Shown: positions 50,601 through 64,000 of the stretch, piece by piece
How the letters are laid out: the number at the start of each line of letters is the position of its first letter
How positions within the stretch are numbered: position 1 is the first letter of the stretch
NCBI GenBank assembly: GCA_013397865.1
Contig: VZTI01001716.1
Location: 434,001 to 498,000, forward strand
Direction of reading: 5' to 3'
DNA: 64,000 nucleotides
Origin: Struthidea cinerea
Lineage: Eukaryota > Chordata > Aves > Passeriformes > Corcoracidae
Program-made: the position numbers and the translations under genes
Notes under the pieces: generated by a model
What the model was told of the DNA's origin: nothing
The model's database searches: none
The model's input: the letters and a program-made list of their open reading frames with translations, nothing else

Positions 50601-52599
50601 AAGGCAGAAAGATGACTAATGGGAAACAGCAACAACTTGTTTTACAAAACAATAAATACTGTTATATTGATGATGTAGAACTAAAAAAGCTATTTGACAT
50701 GAAATAAAATTATTCAAAGAGAGAATCTTGTACTAATGCAGTGGGACAATTTGCTCTACTTCAGTGGGCTTTGTGGGAACATTAGCACATTGTAAACAAC
50801 ATAATAACAAAGACTGCATATTTTTGAATGGCAAATTTAGTCAATACTCAACCTGTAGGAACAATTTAGCACATAAAGCAGTGTCATGCACAAGTCTTGC
50901 TTGTTATCAGCTTGACCTCTTGAATGCTTCTCTCTCAAAAAAGACCAAAAGCCCAAAAGCCGAAGCACCCTCATACGCAGGAAAAAACCAAACATTAAAC
51001 TTGCACCCTATCAACTTACATAGAGATTCATTTGTGGCGAGCTACAAAGTTCAGCTTGTACTGAAACAGAAGGTACTACAAAAACCACTGTATTGTGTGA
51101 AATATGTTTTTATAAAATCAAGTCAATTGCTTTCACAAGACGTGATGGTCTAGAAATCTTCTACAGCCTTTAACTGCAGCTGCTGTTTTCCTGCAACATA
51201 CATACTCATCCAAGAATCTTGAAAACTATTTAAATGCTCGTCTCCTTAATTATCTAATTCAGCAAGACTAATAATGTAACTATCACCCCATGAAAAACTG
51301 ATGCTCTTCAGAACCTCCTTTAAGCAGCCTTTTACTTAATGAAAAGATCAGCAAAAAAAGCAGATTTCCAAACATGAAACATTTATTAGCCAGCAATAAC
51401 AGCTTCCTGTTAAAATTAGCAACAGCATTGAATCCAGCAGTTATTCAGAATATTATTAAGAGTTACGACATTAACAAGGGAGTATGGGGACAACCTCTTA
51501 CAAATAACAAATGATGGCTAATACTACATTTTAAGATTCTGAACAGAAATGTCATTGGGATCATACCATTTCTTTCCAATGTATATTACTGCCACCCTCA
51601 CGTATACAATTACATTATCACAAGCTTCAATTTATTATTTTAGATGTTAGTTATTAGCTCTAATACATTTTGGATTTTTAAATCTTTTCATAAAGCTCTT
51701 CTTATGGACAACTAAAATTAATTTGAAATTCGTTCTTTACAGAATCAATATTTGGTTGGCATCTGTAATTTATCAAGACTGTTTACACAGGGAAAACATT
51801 CATTTCACTGCTAAATTTGAGGCAGGAATTGAGGTATTCTATTTCCCAAAGTTTCAAAAATTGAGTGAATTAGGATCTCAAGCTAGAATACTTTCTGGAA
51901 CAAGATTCCTGAAGCAGGATACCTGCTCTGCTCTGTCCACCTGCACTTTGCTTCTCATACCAACAATCCATACCCAGGTCTCTACAGAATTTCAACCTGT
52001 CAGTAATGACTATGGACTAACATAATTTCACTCAATGAAATAAAAATCTAAAAGCAGCACTTCAGAACTAAACTATACCACTGAATGAAACTCCATTTTC
52101 ATTTTCAGAGGAAAGTTATATTTATAAATGATTCTCTATTCCTTGCTGTTACTTTCATTTAAATGAATATCTTAAGAAATAAATTCCTTTACACAGCACA
52201 TCAGACTGTCATAATTGTTATAATCATATCATAAAAAAACTTCTCGCATATTGTAGAAGCACTTGTAGTAGCATTCAATAATGGAAAGTAGCTTTCCATC
52301 ATTCCCACCTTCATGATTCTTAAGACAAAAATTGCAAGGGGTCGATCATCACACAGCATACAAAAGCAAATATTGAACAGGAAAATATTCATATCTGTGG
52401 AGATTTATTACAGAATTATAAATAAAATTTCATTTAATTCCTTAATATCTTCCTGTCTTAAAAACTGACAAATGAACTTCCTAAAATGCTTTAGTAATTC
52501 AGGAGACATGATTGAAAATTTTCGTTATACGATTTTCAAGATTCCCTGATGTCTGCTGAAAGCACTTCATGGCAGGACACACAAGCAGCCAAGATTACT
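44680..52599. other. Unique DNA, no gene recognised; candidate exons
   Basis: About 8 kb with no recognisable repeat. A GC-richer patch at 48360-48660 keeps long frames open on both strands (48204-48656 plus, 150 codons; 48337-48660 minus, 107 codons). A 129-codon plus-strand frame (50764-51153) has no recognisable family. Acceptor-led open segments at 47626-47907 and 49602-49746 are discussed in the findings. None is firm enough to call as a gene. Confidence 0.45.
50296..50319. promoter_or_regulatory. Paired CACGTG E-boxes, one in a 12-bp palindrome
   Basis: CCACACGTGTGG at 50296-50307 is a perfect palindrome, and ACACGTGT follows at 50312-50319. The two CACGTG cores start at 50299 and 50313, 14 bp apart. 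CACGTG is bound by bHLH factors of the MYC/MAX, USF and CLOCK/BMAL1 types. Binding here is inference only, and no gene is recognised nearby. Confidence 0.35.
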
Positions 52600-53710
52600 G
52601 AAGGTGTCAGGGACAACTTTGTGCTAGAGGTACTGGGCATTGTTTGCACATACAGGGCGATGCTTGCCAGCATCTGCGGTTCACTGACAGGGAAGAGCTG
52701 CCTGGGATGGGATAGTGGGAGGCAGCCATGGCTGTACTGACCATGCAATAGCAGGGTCCAAGATTCTGGCGAGTAAGGAGTGGAGTACTGCAGCATTCTA
52801 GCCCGGGGCCTGTCCTGCTTAGTGTTTTTAACACTATCTTGGAGTAGACAGCGGAGCGCACACTCATCTAGTTTGCAGATTAACACCTAACAGAGAGGGG
52901 CTAGTTGACATGCTGGAAGGCAGAGCTGTCTTTCAGAGAGATGAAGGCAGGCTAGAGAAATGTGCTGAAAAGAACTGTGAGAAATTCAGCAAGGAGAAAA
53001 GCCAAGTGCTGCCCTACAAAAGGAAGCCCCCCTGCTGCAGCCCATGAAGGGGAGGGATAGGCTGGGAAGAAGTTCTGCAGAAACTGCCCCGGTGGGCAGC
53101 TGAGCATGGGTTAGCCCTGTGCCCTCGCCAGAGGGACAGCCAGCAGCCTCTTGGGCTGTACTAGTAGGCACACAGCCAGCAGATCAAGAGAAGAAAGCAT
53201 CCTCCCTTAAGCCCCCACTCAGCACTCACTAGACTTCATCTAACTGTGTCCAATACTAGAAAGACATGGACAAACTGGAGGGAGCTCAGCAGAGAGCCCC
53301 CACGATGCCCGAGGCTGAAGCACTTGCTCTACAATGAGAGACTAAGAGAACCAGGGCTTGCTTAACCTAAAAAAAAAACTTTGGGGGAATTTAACAACAG
53401 CCTGCCAGCGCCTACAGGGAGGTTAACAAGAAGATGGAGCCAAAATCTTCATGGGATGAGGACAAGAGACAATGAATGTAACCAGAAACAAAATGTTCAG
53501 AATGGATTTAAGGATAAAAATTTCACCCTTAAGGGCAGTCAGGCAGGGGAGCAGGTTGCTCAGAGAGGCTGTGCAGCCCTTCCTCTTGGATGTTTTTGAG
53601 ACAAGACTAGATAAAGCTCTGTACAATTCAGTCTGACTTCAGACCTGACCATGCTTTGAGCAGGAGAGGACTTTGAGGTGCCTTCTCCTGAATTACGCTG
53701 TGATCTTATG
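52600..53710 (+). mobile_element. CR1 LINE, longest copy in the window
   Basis: On the plus strand the copy runs from the degraded end of the reverse-transcriptase frame to the 3' tail. GGGGCCTGTCCTGCTTAGTG at 52805 matches the CR1 segment after the catalytic block. Further landmarks are AGTTTGCAGATTAACACC, CTAGAGAAATGTGCTGAAAAG, CAGCAAGGAGAAAAGCCAAG, AAAGACATGGACAAACTGGA, AGGTTGCTCAGAGAGGCTGT and AGGTGCCTTCTCCTGAATTA, ending TGTGATCTTATG. The frame is broken by many stops and indels, and 5' sequence is missing. The left edge is approximate: 52550-52760 may be part of the same repeat or of an older one. A 9-base A run near 53370 interrupts it. Confidence 0.88.
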
Positions 53711-56700
53711 GCCTAAGTGATAACCTATGTCTTTCTCATCTTCCTATAGGATGCAGCATATATGCTGGGTATTTAACTAGAAGCAAATAGCTTCCATTAG
53801 TTTGAAAGCAGAGTGATCTCTACCCAAGTTAAAATTAGCATTAATAAATACAACTCAGGTTTTACTGTCAATGTTCAAATACTTCCATTTTGGCATTTTA
53901 CGCATTGCCAAATATTCCTTATGTAGTTTTGCTGCTGTTTTGAAAACAATCATGCAGATAATGGATTACTCCCTTTTCAGCTCCACAGTAATAATAACCC
54001 TCAAAAACATCTGGATATTCCAGATCTTGAGGATTCATTGACCACAAAGAAACGGATGCCCTTTTCAGCTGACATTAGTTATTTTCTCAGCTAAAAGAAG
54101 AGGAAGAATACACATGAAGATTTGCACTACCAAGGTGTACATCTGTTCTGTTCCAAGATCAGACCAAAACTACTGTTTAATTATTTAGATAAAGATTAGT
54201 CACCACAGATTTTACTTCATTAATCATCTTGGGTGTTTCCTTATTACAGCATCTATTAGCAACCGAAAACTTAAAGAATTCTTGGAGCACACGTTAGCAT
54301 TATATGCCCCACTACACATCTCATATAGGAGCAATTAAGAAACTACTTCTACATAAACTGCAGTAAGCTTTATGGCAATCTTCACTAATTCCTGGGGGAA
54401 AAAAATTCACTCATCCTGGAAACCTCAAATTTATTCTCACTCTCTGCAGCATTACGACTTTTTAACGCATATTAGGCCACAATCACCATCATAATCACAA
54501 CCTAGAAATAAATTTAACTGGGTAAAAGTTATAATGTTCAACTCAGCATTACAGCACACTTGCCCTTTTACCTTTGCAACCTTGTGTCTAAGCCAATAGA
54601 CTGAAGATATTTTTCTCTGTGTAATATTTATCCCCATGACAAATGCAAGGAATAAAACTATGTTTGGACACAAAATATATAAGTACATACATAATCCAAT
54701 TTGAAGTACTTTTATGTGGACCATATGTATTCTGGAAATACAGTTCAAACCTCATCTTTTTCCATTTCTCTCATCATGGTACACTGTTTAAATGTGAGAT
54801 CTCTCACACTACTGAACAGGTGATATGTAGAAGTGAGCTGTTGACACTTCAAATCAAGTACACAGGACTGCTATGATGCTCCCATGAAGAGGTCCCATAT
54901 GACAAAACGAATACTTATGATATTTCTCTAAGTCCTTCTTAAGTTGCTAGTGAGGTCCATTAACCTAATCACAGGATCTGAGAGATCTTCTTCAATTCTC
55001 TTTTTGCTGAAACTCTCACCTAATCCTTGTCCTCAGTGAAAAAAGTATCCAACCTCGCTCCCTCGCTCTACCCTGTGCCCTTGAAGCATCCCTGTAACAG
55101 TCATTTCAGCAATTCAGAGTGCAAGAAAGACATTGCCATGAAGATGAACAGGGAATGAGGTCAGCTTCTTTTTATGGGCGGCAGAAATCAAACGGAAATA
55201 CCAGTGGCTCTGTTAAGGCCACTAAATAAGAATTTCCATGTCACATCAGAAGAAGATGGCCTGCTACTGTATTCCATCCTGCACAAAACATCCACAGAAT
55301 ACTTGAAATAAAGCTTCCAAATTACTATGTGTGACAAACCTTTGTTCTTTACAGAATTAAAAAAAAATTCCAAAATATTTTTCTTTGCCTTTTCTGATCT
55401 AGGTAGCAAGTTTAAGAGCATAAACAAAACCAAAACAAAACAAATTAAACCAAAAACAAGCCCCAGAGGCCTGATGTAATATCAAGTACTAACAAGAAAG
55501 ATCTGAAATATCAAGCTGCCAACCTAACCTCTATTTTCTGCTTCCAACTTGGTACATCTTACAAGGATACAAAGGGAGAAGTTTCATTTGGATGTATTTT
55601 CAAAACCTTAACCACAGAGCACAAAAACCCACAAAGTTTATTTTATTATTTTATACAAAGCAAGGTTGATTCTAAAATAGAACTACAGAAAAAGACTGAA
55701 TCCAGGGTTATATTGTTTAGAGTTGCTCTGCAGAAGTTTGACTATTTGGTTCAGGTTTAGTCTTACACATGCAAAAGAAAAATGAAACACGGAGCATACT
55801 CTTAGAGAGAGAGAAGTGATTTTCATGGTAGAGTGGCACAAAGCTGACACAAAAAATCCTCTTCAAAACTTCAGACATTCTCGGCAGAACCCTTTAACAG
55901 AAAGATTTGGTTTTGAAGACTAACAAGGATAAGGTACAGATCACCTGCGGGACGTCTCAAAGCACCTAAGGTGGATGCTCTGAACTGCACATCCTCTGGA
56001 TGTGTCTGACAGTCCTTATTGACATAGGAAAAGTCATGGGAGGACTGCGATAGCTGTCCAGAGCAAAGGAATACTATGAAATTTTTTAAAGAAAATAATG
56101 CTTTTTGTATATCTGAAGTCATCAGTAACAATATGTGCTCTGCTGCACTGACATACTGTCTCGCTGCGGTTCTGAGCAACTTTGATACACCACTGAATTT
56201 TTGTTCCCCTAAAAGAGCATTTTAGAAGCACAACATATACAGAGGTGTTTCAGTATATAGGAGCTTAGATCTGCCATACCCTGCTCTGTGGAAAGCTCAC
56301 TCAGGCCTAGGTTTATCATTACACAGTGCCTAAGAAGAATGAGCAGCTTTTTGGGAAACAGGCAAGGAACCAAATCACAAAATCACTAAGGTACTAAACT
56401 AAAATATAATCTTAATAACATTTAGTTACTTTAGTTACTGTAGTAACTAAATGTTATTAAGATTATATTTCAGAATAAAGATTTGGTTTCCTCATCTTCT
56501 TAGCTACCCTCTATCTCTCCTTTTCCGAGTATAGCTGAAATTAAAATGGGGTTTCTTGTCCAGGATGATTGCTTCTCACGGAGGACAGGAACCAAGGAAG
56601 AACCAAGACTCTCCTCTGCAGCCTTGCAGGCCTCAGAATTGCTTCATTCTTTTGCACTTGGACATGATACTATGTGCAAGGATTATTTAATGAGAATTTA

Positions 56701-59278
56701 GCATCAGGAGAAATACTAAGTGTGCAAACTGCTTATTTCATTCATAGCTATTCTTTTGCTATTAATACCATACAAAGACTGATCAAAGTATTATTAGAAG
56801 ACATGAAACTTGGAATGAGAGAGTTCAACACAGCAGTGCATCTCTTCTGCCTGGTTTTGGTGCTTCAGGGTGCACTGAGGGACACTGTCACCCAGGTTCC
56901 TGTTCCTCTGAACCTACAATAAACAAACACCAGCAGAAGCATGTACGTCATGTACGTCAAGCTTGGGCTTCCTGAGTCTGCACACAAGCTGAAACCATGA
57001 CTCAGTGACAGGGACTATCTCACTGCTCCCTCTGAAGCGTCACACAGGCACAGTCTGTAATACTTTCACAAGCTAATCCAGAAAAAGGGTGTTGAAACAA
57101 CACCAAAGGTGTGCAAACTGGGAGTCTTAGCACAGAGGAAAGCAAGCAAAAGGCAGGAAGACTGGCAAGGTGCAGAGAGTCCAAGTGACAAGACATACAA
57201 ACAAATTTAAGGACAAATTCTCCCCATGACCTCCACATGAGTCCTCCTGACATTACAGAGAGCTGTGGAGGTTGGTCTCAGCCTGTACTCCATCTGACAG
57301 ACTATCAAATAAATGCAGAATCTGGCCTTGTCCTCTTCATGAATTTGTCATGCCAGATCAAAGAAGTGGGAATTTGGGACCAGTGCAGTACTGATGCAGC
57401 TGGCAGAGTTGTTTATTTGAGAGGCTAAATTCAACCTTCGCTTGGTCGAATAACTTAATTGTGCTTACTGGGACTCTGCTTTTTAAAAGGTTCAATTCTT
57501 TCTGCTGCCAAGAATCAGTTTGCTTTCAGCATGAAATTATCTCAGGGGAAGGCTTTTCTGAGCCAAACCAGTCCAAAAGTATTCTTAATTGCTTTCCATG
57601 CTCTTGTGAAACATGAGATTATGCAGCAAATCCACATTCTAAACCAGAAAAATTAAGGAGAGAGAAAGGTGAAAAAACAACCTGACAGAAGAAAATAATA
57701 ATCTTAACCACATACCCTAAATAGCAAAATGCAACTTCAGATGTTAAGAGTTTTTAACAATCATTGTGCCCCCCACAGAAAACTACAATCAGGTTACATT
57801 AACAATGGAACTTAGACTATGCAGACCTATTTAAATAAGAATTTCAAATAGAACACTATTTGAAAACTCTTTGACTGGTCTATACAGATGCATATCATAT
57901 TTTATTTGTAAATTGTCCCATAAATTTAACACAACTTATAAGATAGAGAGAGCCATTTGAAGGGTAAATAAATTTTCCTTCGTCTTGATTTGCTTTTATT
58001 AATACATCAGAAGTTTCAGGAAAGATGAGATTATCTTTCATGCTAGAATAGCAATGCTGACACAACAATATCCAAACTATTATTGAAAAACATTAGTCTA
58101 CAGATAGATTTCATCTATTGTACTGAACTACAAACGTATTCCTTCAGGGATTGGTGGCAATGCCTCAATATGAAGACAGACAAAAGGAGTAGTGGAATAC
58201 AGCTTCTGTAATCAACAGCTTTATGCTCTTCAAAATGTCTAGGATTATGTCAGGAAAATTCAGAGAATTTCTCAAGTTTAGATAACAAGGAACTAGAAAG
58301 CTTTGAAGACAGATTAGTTAGAAACAGAATGTCTATAAGTCTTATGAATCATTTAATACAGATATGGGTGCAGATGGGTCAAATAGATATCAGTCTAAAT
58401 CATACAGGATGTGACAAGTTTTGTCTCTTCAGTGATCCTTCTGTCAGCTTGAATAATTTGCAGAGGAATATATCTGGTTTCCCCCCTCAACTACAGAGGC
58501 ATCTCATTCTGTCATTCAGTAAATATAAGTATCCAAGCAGAAGCCTTTTCTAAATCTATTCACAAACACACTCATGGAGTATGTCTGAAAATAATTGTAC
58601 AGGAAGCTCTAAGCATTGAGGTGACTTAAATACTTACTTTAAAAAAAGGTATAATTTATAAATGTTCCCTGATCATTCTCTCTGTAAACAGAACACAAGA
58701 GCAATCCATAATTAGTGGCAGCTCAGCTTAAAGTCGGGGGATGTCAATATACAAAGAAAATTAGGAGTCTGATATAAAATCTTTCAGGCTCTAAGCAATC
58801 TTAGGTGAGACATTTGCTAAAACAGGCAGATGACAGGAACATGCAATACAGGTTGGCCAATGCACACCATATGAAATACTCCCGCCTACAGCCATGTTTA
58901 AAATTAGCATGCCACTCACCAAAAATAATAACAGCTTTTCAGTACATGATGCCATTTCATATTAAGTTGGAATGAGTTGGGCTGAAGTAATGCACATAGA
59001 AAAGTAAAAGATCTGTCGTTTCTCCACTATTCTGTATAAAATATACAGCATCTACATGACTCATAAGCTTCCATGGTAAGGTGTGTCTGCTTGGAAGCAA
59101 TTTAGAGATATTTGACCAAGTCCTCAATTGGAAAGCAGATTTTATTAGATTCAATCTCATTAAATAGCTTAATATTAAATTTCTTCTAGATTAGACATAT
59201 ATTCTCAGAAGCTGGGTATTTTCAAATTCAGATGATGTAGCACCCTATAAGTCAGACGTCTATCATCTATCAGCACTG
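53711..59278. other. Unique AT-rich DNA, no gene recognised
   Basis: No gene or known repeat family. It contains the perfect inverted repeat at 56402-56470 and a 9-bp tandem (ATGTACGTC twice) at 56941-56958. Frames are chance-sized. Confidence 0.55.
56402..56470. repeat. Perfect 29-bp inverted repeat, 11-nt loop
   Basis: The left arm is 56402-56430, beginning AAATATAATCTTAATAAC and ending TTTAGTTACT. The right arm is 56442-56470, its exact reverse complement. The loop is TTAGTTACTGT (56431-56441) and itself holds a second copy of TTTAGTTAC in tandem with the end of the left arm. All 29 pairs match, so a transcript would form a long AT-rich hairpin. Confidence 0.95.
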
Positions 59279-59410
59279 AGCCTGTAAGAGTTCAATAAGC
59301 GTTTGGACAATGCTCTCAGGCACATGGTGTGATTCTTGGGGTGTCCTGCACAAAGCCAGGAGTTGGACTTGATGATCCTGATGGGTCCCTTTCAACTTAA
59401 CATGATCATG
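59279..59410 (+). mobile_element. CR1 LINE 3'-end fragment
   Basis: On the plus strand, GAGTTCAATAAGCGTTTGGA and CAATGCTCTCAGGCACATGG are followed by AGGAGTTGGACTTGATGATC, GGGTCCCTTTCAACTTAACA and a decayed terminal repeat ATGATCATG. This is about 130 bp of the CR1 3' UTR, of the same subfamily type as the minus-strand tail at 2340-2556. Confidence 0.93.
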
Positions 59411-62400
59411 AGGCCTTAGATGCAGCATTGTCTGAAATACTAATGAAAATGCACTACACAAAACCAGTTTAGCGCCTCTTAAATGATTTAACAAATAATT
59501 CTTCTCCAATGGTGCTGCTTCTAATGGAATCACAGATACTATTGAACACAGATAAAAATATTACTATATAAAATTACTTTTCATAAGATTTGCCGAACAC
59601 TTCTTAATTCAAAACAATGTTAAGAAAAATCTAGATTCTACAAAGTGACTTGATTTGGTGAACCTGGCTTGTTTGAATAAGGGGTACTTTCAACAGAACT
59701 CCATACATCAGGGATGAACTATTTACATTGCTCTCACTGTATAAGAAACTTAAAAGAATTTAGAAGGTAAGATGATTGATTGATTGATTGATCATAGGTG
59801 TGCAGCATGGCACATGCAGCATGACATATATTTACTTTCAATAACTGTTGAATGGGACATTGATGGAAATGTTGTACTGTGCACTGTAAGGTACTACATA
59901 TTACAAGCCCATCCACAGAGTGAATGAAAAGGAACAAGGAAAGAAGTTTCCCAAACCTCTCTTTTTCACCCCTCAGTACTTTGGGAAGAGAACTCATTTA
60001 GAAAGCAACACCAGGGTATATAAGCTAGATCCCAAGCAACTGCATCACTACCAACAAGTACAAAAAAAGAATGACATGATTTTCGGTTATGTGGAAAAAG
60101 AATCCCATTGTATTTGCTTAAATTAGTATAAAAAGTCCAGGCCCCACATAAGTTACCTTCTGCAGATCTGTACAAACATTGGAGTTTGTAGCTGAGGCAA
60201 TAAAGAGGGGAAAAAATAGAATAAAACAAAAAAAAAAGGTTTCTCTTCAGCAAAGAAGAATTACAAAAATTCTATTTAAACTTTTAAGATTTGTCTCAGT
60301 CAAAAGGGCATTTTTTATGGTTGTGGTGTCACACTTTTCAATCATTTTAGAATTCAGGACACTTCAAAAGAAAAATGTCATTTCAAAGTAAAATTGAAGT
60401 AATTTCATTCCTATAACATTACAACATTGTGTAGGCTTGAATACATGGATGTTTCCCTTAAAACCTAAGAACATTTTTATGTTTTAAAAAAAACGTTTTT
60501 ATCCCCAACCAAATCTGTTTCCTAGACTGCAACCCATTTCAGATTTCAGCCTCTCCTTACCACACCACTGAACCTGTAAATCAAGTAAAAATGCATCTCA
60601 GAATATGTAAAATAAAAAGGTAACATTGTGTAAATTAAAATCCCCAAATGTCGATGCCACATTATATCATACAAGATATAATAACAAGATAACAAGAGTT
60701 CACTGATCTTTTCCATCATTCCCTTTTCAAAGGACTGCATGTAAAGGCTGTAGAAGAGGTGATGTTAACATTCATTATACTCGGTGGTATTTTTCTCTTC
60801 TGCAATAATTATACAGAGAGAAAGTCAAAACAAGTGTAATGACTCATAAAAGATTAGCAAAATGCTGACATGTAAGTAGAACTCTTGTGATGACATCTAT
60901 AGAGGAACATCACTGGTAATCTTACATGTGACAAACCAAAACCACGAGAGAAGGTATTAGAAGACTGGACGAAACTCTCAGCCTAATGCAGCTCTGAAGG
61001 GAACTCACAACTGGCAGATTGAGATGGGAAAATGTTGTTCCACTCCAGTAAAATTGTCGTGGTATGCATAAATAAAAAAGGCATATAGGTACACCTTCAC
61101 GCTCTGGTCACTCTTGAGGTATTGATTTCCAAAGACCCTTGGAAGATTTCCATAAGAGCTGCATGGCTAAATCCCAGAGACAGCAATAAAAATCTCAAGT
61201 ATCCATTCAAAGTGTTTAAAGACTGTTTACTTTTGAGTCTCATTAGGTATAATGAAATCTCAGACCTGTACTTAGACAAACTATATGCAAAGCAAAACTA
61301 AGAGCTTTTCACAAAATGAAAAAAAAGAACAAAACTTAATCCAAAGTTTAAAACCCCACTCACTAAGCATTTTGAAAAGTTTGTGCCATCCATGTTTGAC
61401 TGAGCAGAACAGAAGCTTAAGCGTAGGCTTGTGAGGCCTTTTTGGATACTGATAACTTTTTATTAACCTAAACTTTCTGCTAAAAATTCGTTTCTTCCCT
61501 GTACTTTCAAGTGGGACTTGAAAGTCCTGGAGCGGGAGATTTTCCCAACATTGTCACTGATTCTAATTTCAGTTTGTTTTCGTCTCAGTAACAGAACCAC
61601 AAAAAATAGATCAATGCAAAGTCTTGAAAAAATTGTAAATAACATTAATTACATTTACAGTTAAGAGACAGCAAGGCTTTGTCAGTCTAAATGAGCATCT
61701 TAAATCATGTTTGAAATTCATCTTTTTATAGAAATGTTTGCTCTGATTTTTTAAAAATAATTCAAAATTAACTTCTACTGGGAGAGAAAATGATCAACTG
61801 AAACACCAGTATAGAGGTGTTTTTATCCTAACTGGTGTTAAGGTGATATGTGGCTTCCATATCATGCCTCACATTCACACTTAATCAGAGAAACAAGACA
61901 TTTTTTGAAAACATTTTCCCAAGCAGCAAGTTTACAACTCCTCTAATAAGAGTTCCTACAGAATTCACATATTTTCTGAGGACTTTTACTTTACTTCGTG
62001 ATCCACAGAAAGCAGACACAAGAGAGTCCTTCTCCTTAACAGGGGGTAATTTACTCTTCACAGGTGTCTCACTCTGGAAATCCAGTCTGCCTGCTCATGA
62101 GAACAGTTGTACAGGACAAGACTGAAAGTACATCTCCTCCCAAAAATAGTTGCTAACAGTCAGCAGCATCAGGAGCCTTGTAAGAAGTTTATATACCGCT
62201 TGTAAGCTGATAAACATGCAGTGATCATTTCCCCACGCTCACAACTTCTAGCAATTTGCATCTCAGTTAATTCCTGAGGCAGAAAGGGCATTTTTTATTT
62301 TTCATAAGAACTTGGTGGAATTTTCTTCATGGAAGTGACCATTTCTGAGTCAAGTACACTTGTAGAGCCTACAACAATCTGCAGCATGCAGTCCTGCACC

Positions 62401-64000
62401 TCAGCCACAAACCATACTAAGAACACCCTCTGCCTCTCTACAAGACCCATCGTTGTTCTCCTCTTTCTTCTCCATCCATACACACTTTGGCATTTCTTTC
62501 ATACTCTTTCATCACTCTGTCCAACCTAGGGAACGTCAAAATTTCCTGATCCCTAGCTGATCACTCCTGCATGGAAGACAGCTGATCTGCTACAAAGCTT
62601 GAACTCTCCAAACATTATGAATTACATATGCCACTAGGCTGTCATATCCATCTGGAGATCAAGAAAATTTCAGAGCTCTTCCCATCTTTGTAATTAATAT
62701 TCTTGTCCTCTAGTTTTGTTATGTGAGGAAACCATAGGTCACAGTACCACCTTATTTGGGTTGAATATCTACAATCTGGTGCACCTGTCATCTTACTGCT
62801 TTCCTAGATAGTTAAGATGCAAGCTCAGATAAACAAAGATCAACAGCACCACCTTGTATCAAAATCTGTTATCAATTACACTCTAAAAAGCCTAAAGAAT
62901 CCTGGAAGCATGTTGTAATATATTCCCTTCAACCCACACTGCTAAGCGCATGAGACAAACACCTAGGAGTCACGACATTATTTTCAATTATCGGACTTTG
63001 AGTGAGATCCCCAGCTAAGAGAACATGCTCTGCCAAGTGCCTGAAGGAAACCATAACCTCCATAGGGCATCACCTTGGAAGGTACAGGATCTGTTGAGAG
63101 CCTGAAGGAATAATTAACTAGAGATGGTCGCAACACTGCAGACAGATGGCAAGGAACTAGCCATCTGTATGGGAATGTAGAAGTTCTCCTACAATGCCTT
63201 TTTGACAATTTTATGCAGCCTCCCATTCCAGAACAATCACACACACTGAACCCAAAACTAAGTACTTTCCACAATCAAAAGGCCACCTTAGTCACCATAC
63301 CCATTCTCTCAAAAAGTTCAGGTTGAATTCCAAAGCAGATTTCTGACTTTGGAGGAAAACTTAAAGGAAAAGGTTTCTATTCAGTTCCCTATCAGAATTA
63401 TGACATATTCCAAAAGCATGAAAATGAAGTAGAGTTGATACCCTCTGGTAGTGCTGTTTTGTTTTTTTTTTTCCACTTTCAACTTTCATTGGGAATCTCA
63501 GTCAATTTAGATCACAGAGGAATCCGTCTCCTACCTACAATGGGCAATTTGTCTTTTTCTGTTTGAAAAATACTTTCAAGAATGTGTCCCTACACAGGGG
63601 AAACAAGATTGAATTAGAAGGCCTGAGTATAGGTAATTCCTTCACCCAGATAACTTCTGGTATACACTGGATGAGATACTCAAGATACCCGTCAAAACCA
63701 TATGCTCATCCAAAAAAAAACAGTTAAGTTTACTGTCCATTTACAAAGATTTTTTTTTTTGTCAGAGTAATGCAAGTACTCAGAGAAAGACTGCCACATG
63801 AAGTTTTGTCAAGATCCGTGCTAATTTTAAAAATCTTAAGCAAAATTTTTAGTTGAAAATAAAAACAGGTATAAACAAAATTGGCCCAGCTTTGTATTTG
63901 TACAAAGATCTCAGTCTTGTCACTTCTGCAAGCAGACCATTTAGAAAGAATTTTATGGAGGTTTGGAACCCTGAGTATTCAAACATAGGCCTGAGGTCTT
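59411..64000. other. Unique AT-rich DNA, no gene recognised
   Basis: No gene or known repeat apart from a short TGAT microsatellite at 59773-59792. Frames are all under 100 codons and have no recognisable motif. Confidence 0.55.
59773..59792. repeat. (TGAT)5 microsatellite
   Basis: Five perfect TGAT tetramers in a row. Possibly polymorphic, with no other role visible. Confidence 0.95.

Noticed and set aside
50764..51153. 129-codon plus-strand open frame
   Set aside because: AT-rich, with no acceptor at the start and no recognisable domain. One or two such frames are expected by chance in 64 kb of this composition.
1..64000. CRISPR arrays, bacterial operons, phage or plasmid features
   Set aside because: The window is vertebrate nuclear DNA by its CR1 and ERV content. 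No spaced identical repeats or prokaryotic gene structure are present.

Overview
The window looks like an AT-rich, gene-poor stretch of a bird nuclear chromosome, either a gene desert or the inside of a very long intron. I could not recognise any protein-coding gene, tRNA, rRNA or known small RNA on either strand. The avian assignment rests on the repeats. There are six fragments of CR1, the dominant bird LINE, whose typical 3' ends are visible, and several LTRs of endogenous retroviruses (ERVs) of types widespread in birds. The species cannot be fixed from this, although the LTR mix fits a neoavian bird.

Layout. 1-7.3 kb is unique AT-rich DNA with one CR1 tail (2340-2556, minus). At 7374-7669 lies a minus-strand solo LTR with an exact 6-bp target duplication. 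A short 5' stub of an ERVL-type LTR sits at 10550. 17.1-17.4 kb holds a piece of CR1 reverse transcriptase (plus). 26.9-29.8 kb is a CR1 cluster (two minus, one plus), followed by a small tandem duplication and a 455-bp solo LTR at 30117. 30.6-38.3 kb is unique. 38.3-39.7 kb holds a 5' LTR, a primer-binding-site-like sequence and a degenerate ~47-bp tandem array in an ERV leader, with no downstream 3' LTR. At 42567-42939 is a second solo LTR with an exact 6-bp duplication, and 43.6-44.7 kb is a long LTR carrying a related ~50-bp array. 52.6-53.7 kb is the longest CR1 copy (plus), and 59.28-59.41 kb is a last CR1 tail. The remainder is single-copy as far as I can see.

There is no operon or gene system to describe. 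The open frames are those expected from AT-rich DNA, from retroelement remnants and from a few GC-richer patches. A handful of open segments start exactly at good splice-acceptor-like sequences (about 18.98, 25.2-25.8, 33.56, 47.63 and 49.60 kb). They are listed as candidate exons to test, not as genes. The firmest non-trivial observations are the two solo LTRs with exact 6-bp duplications, the ~47-bp unit shared by the ERV leader and the unrelated LTR 4 kb away, and a perfect 29-bp inverted repeat at 56402-56470.
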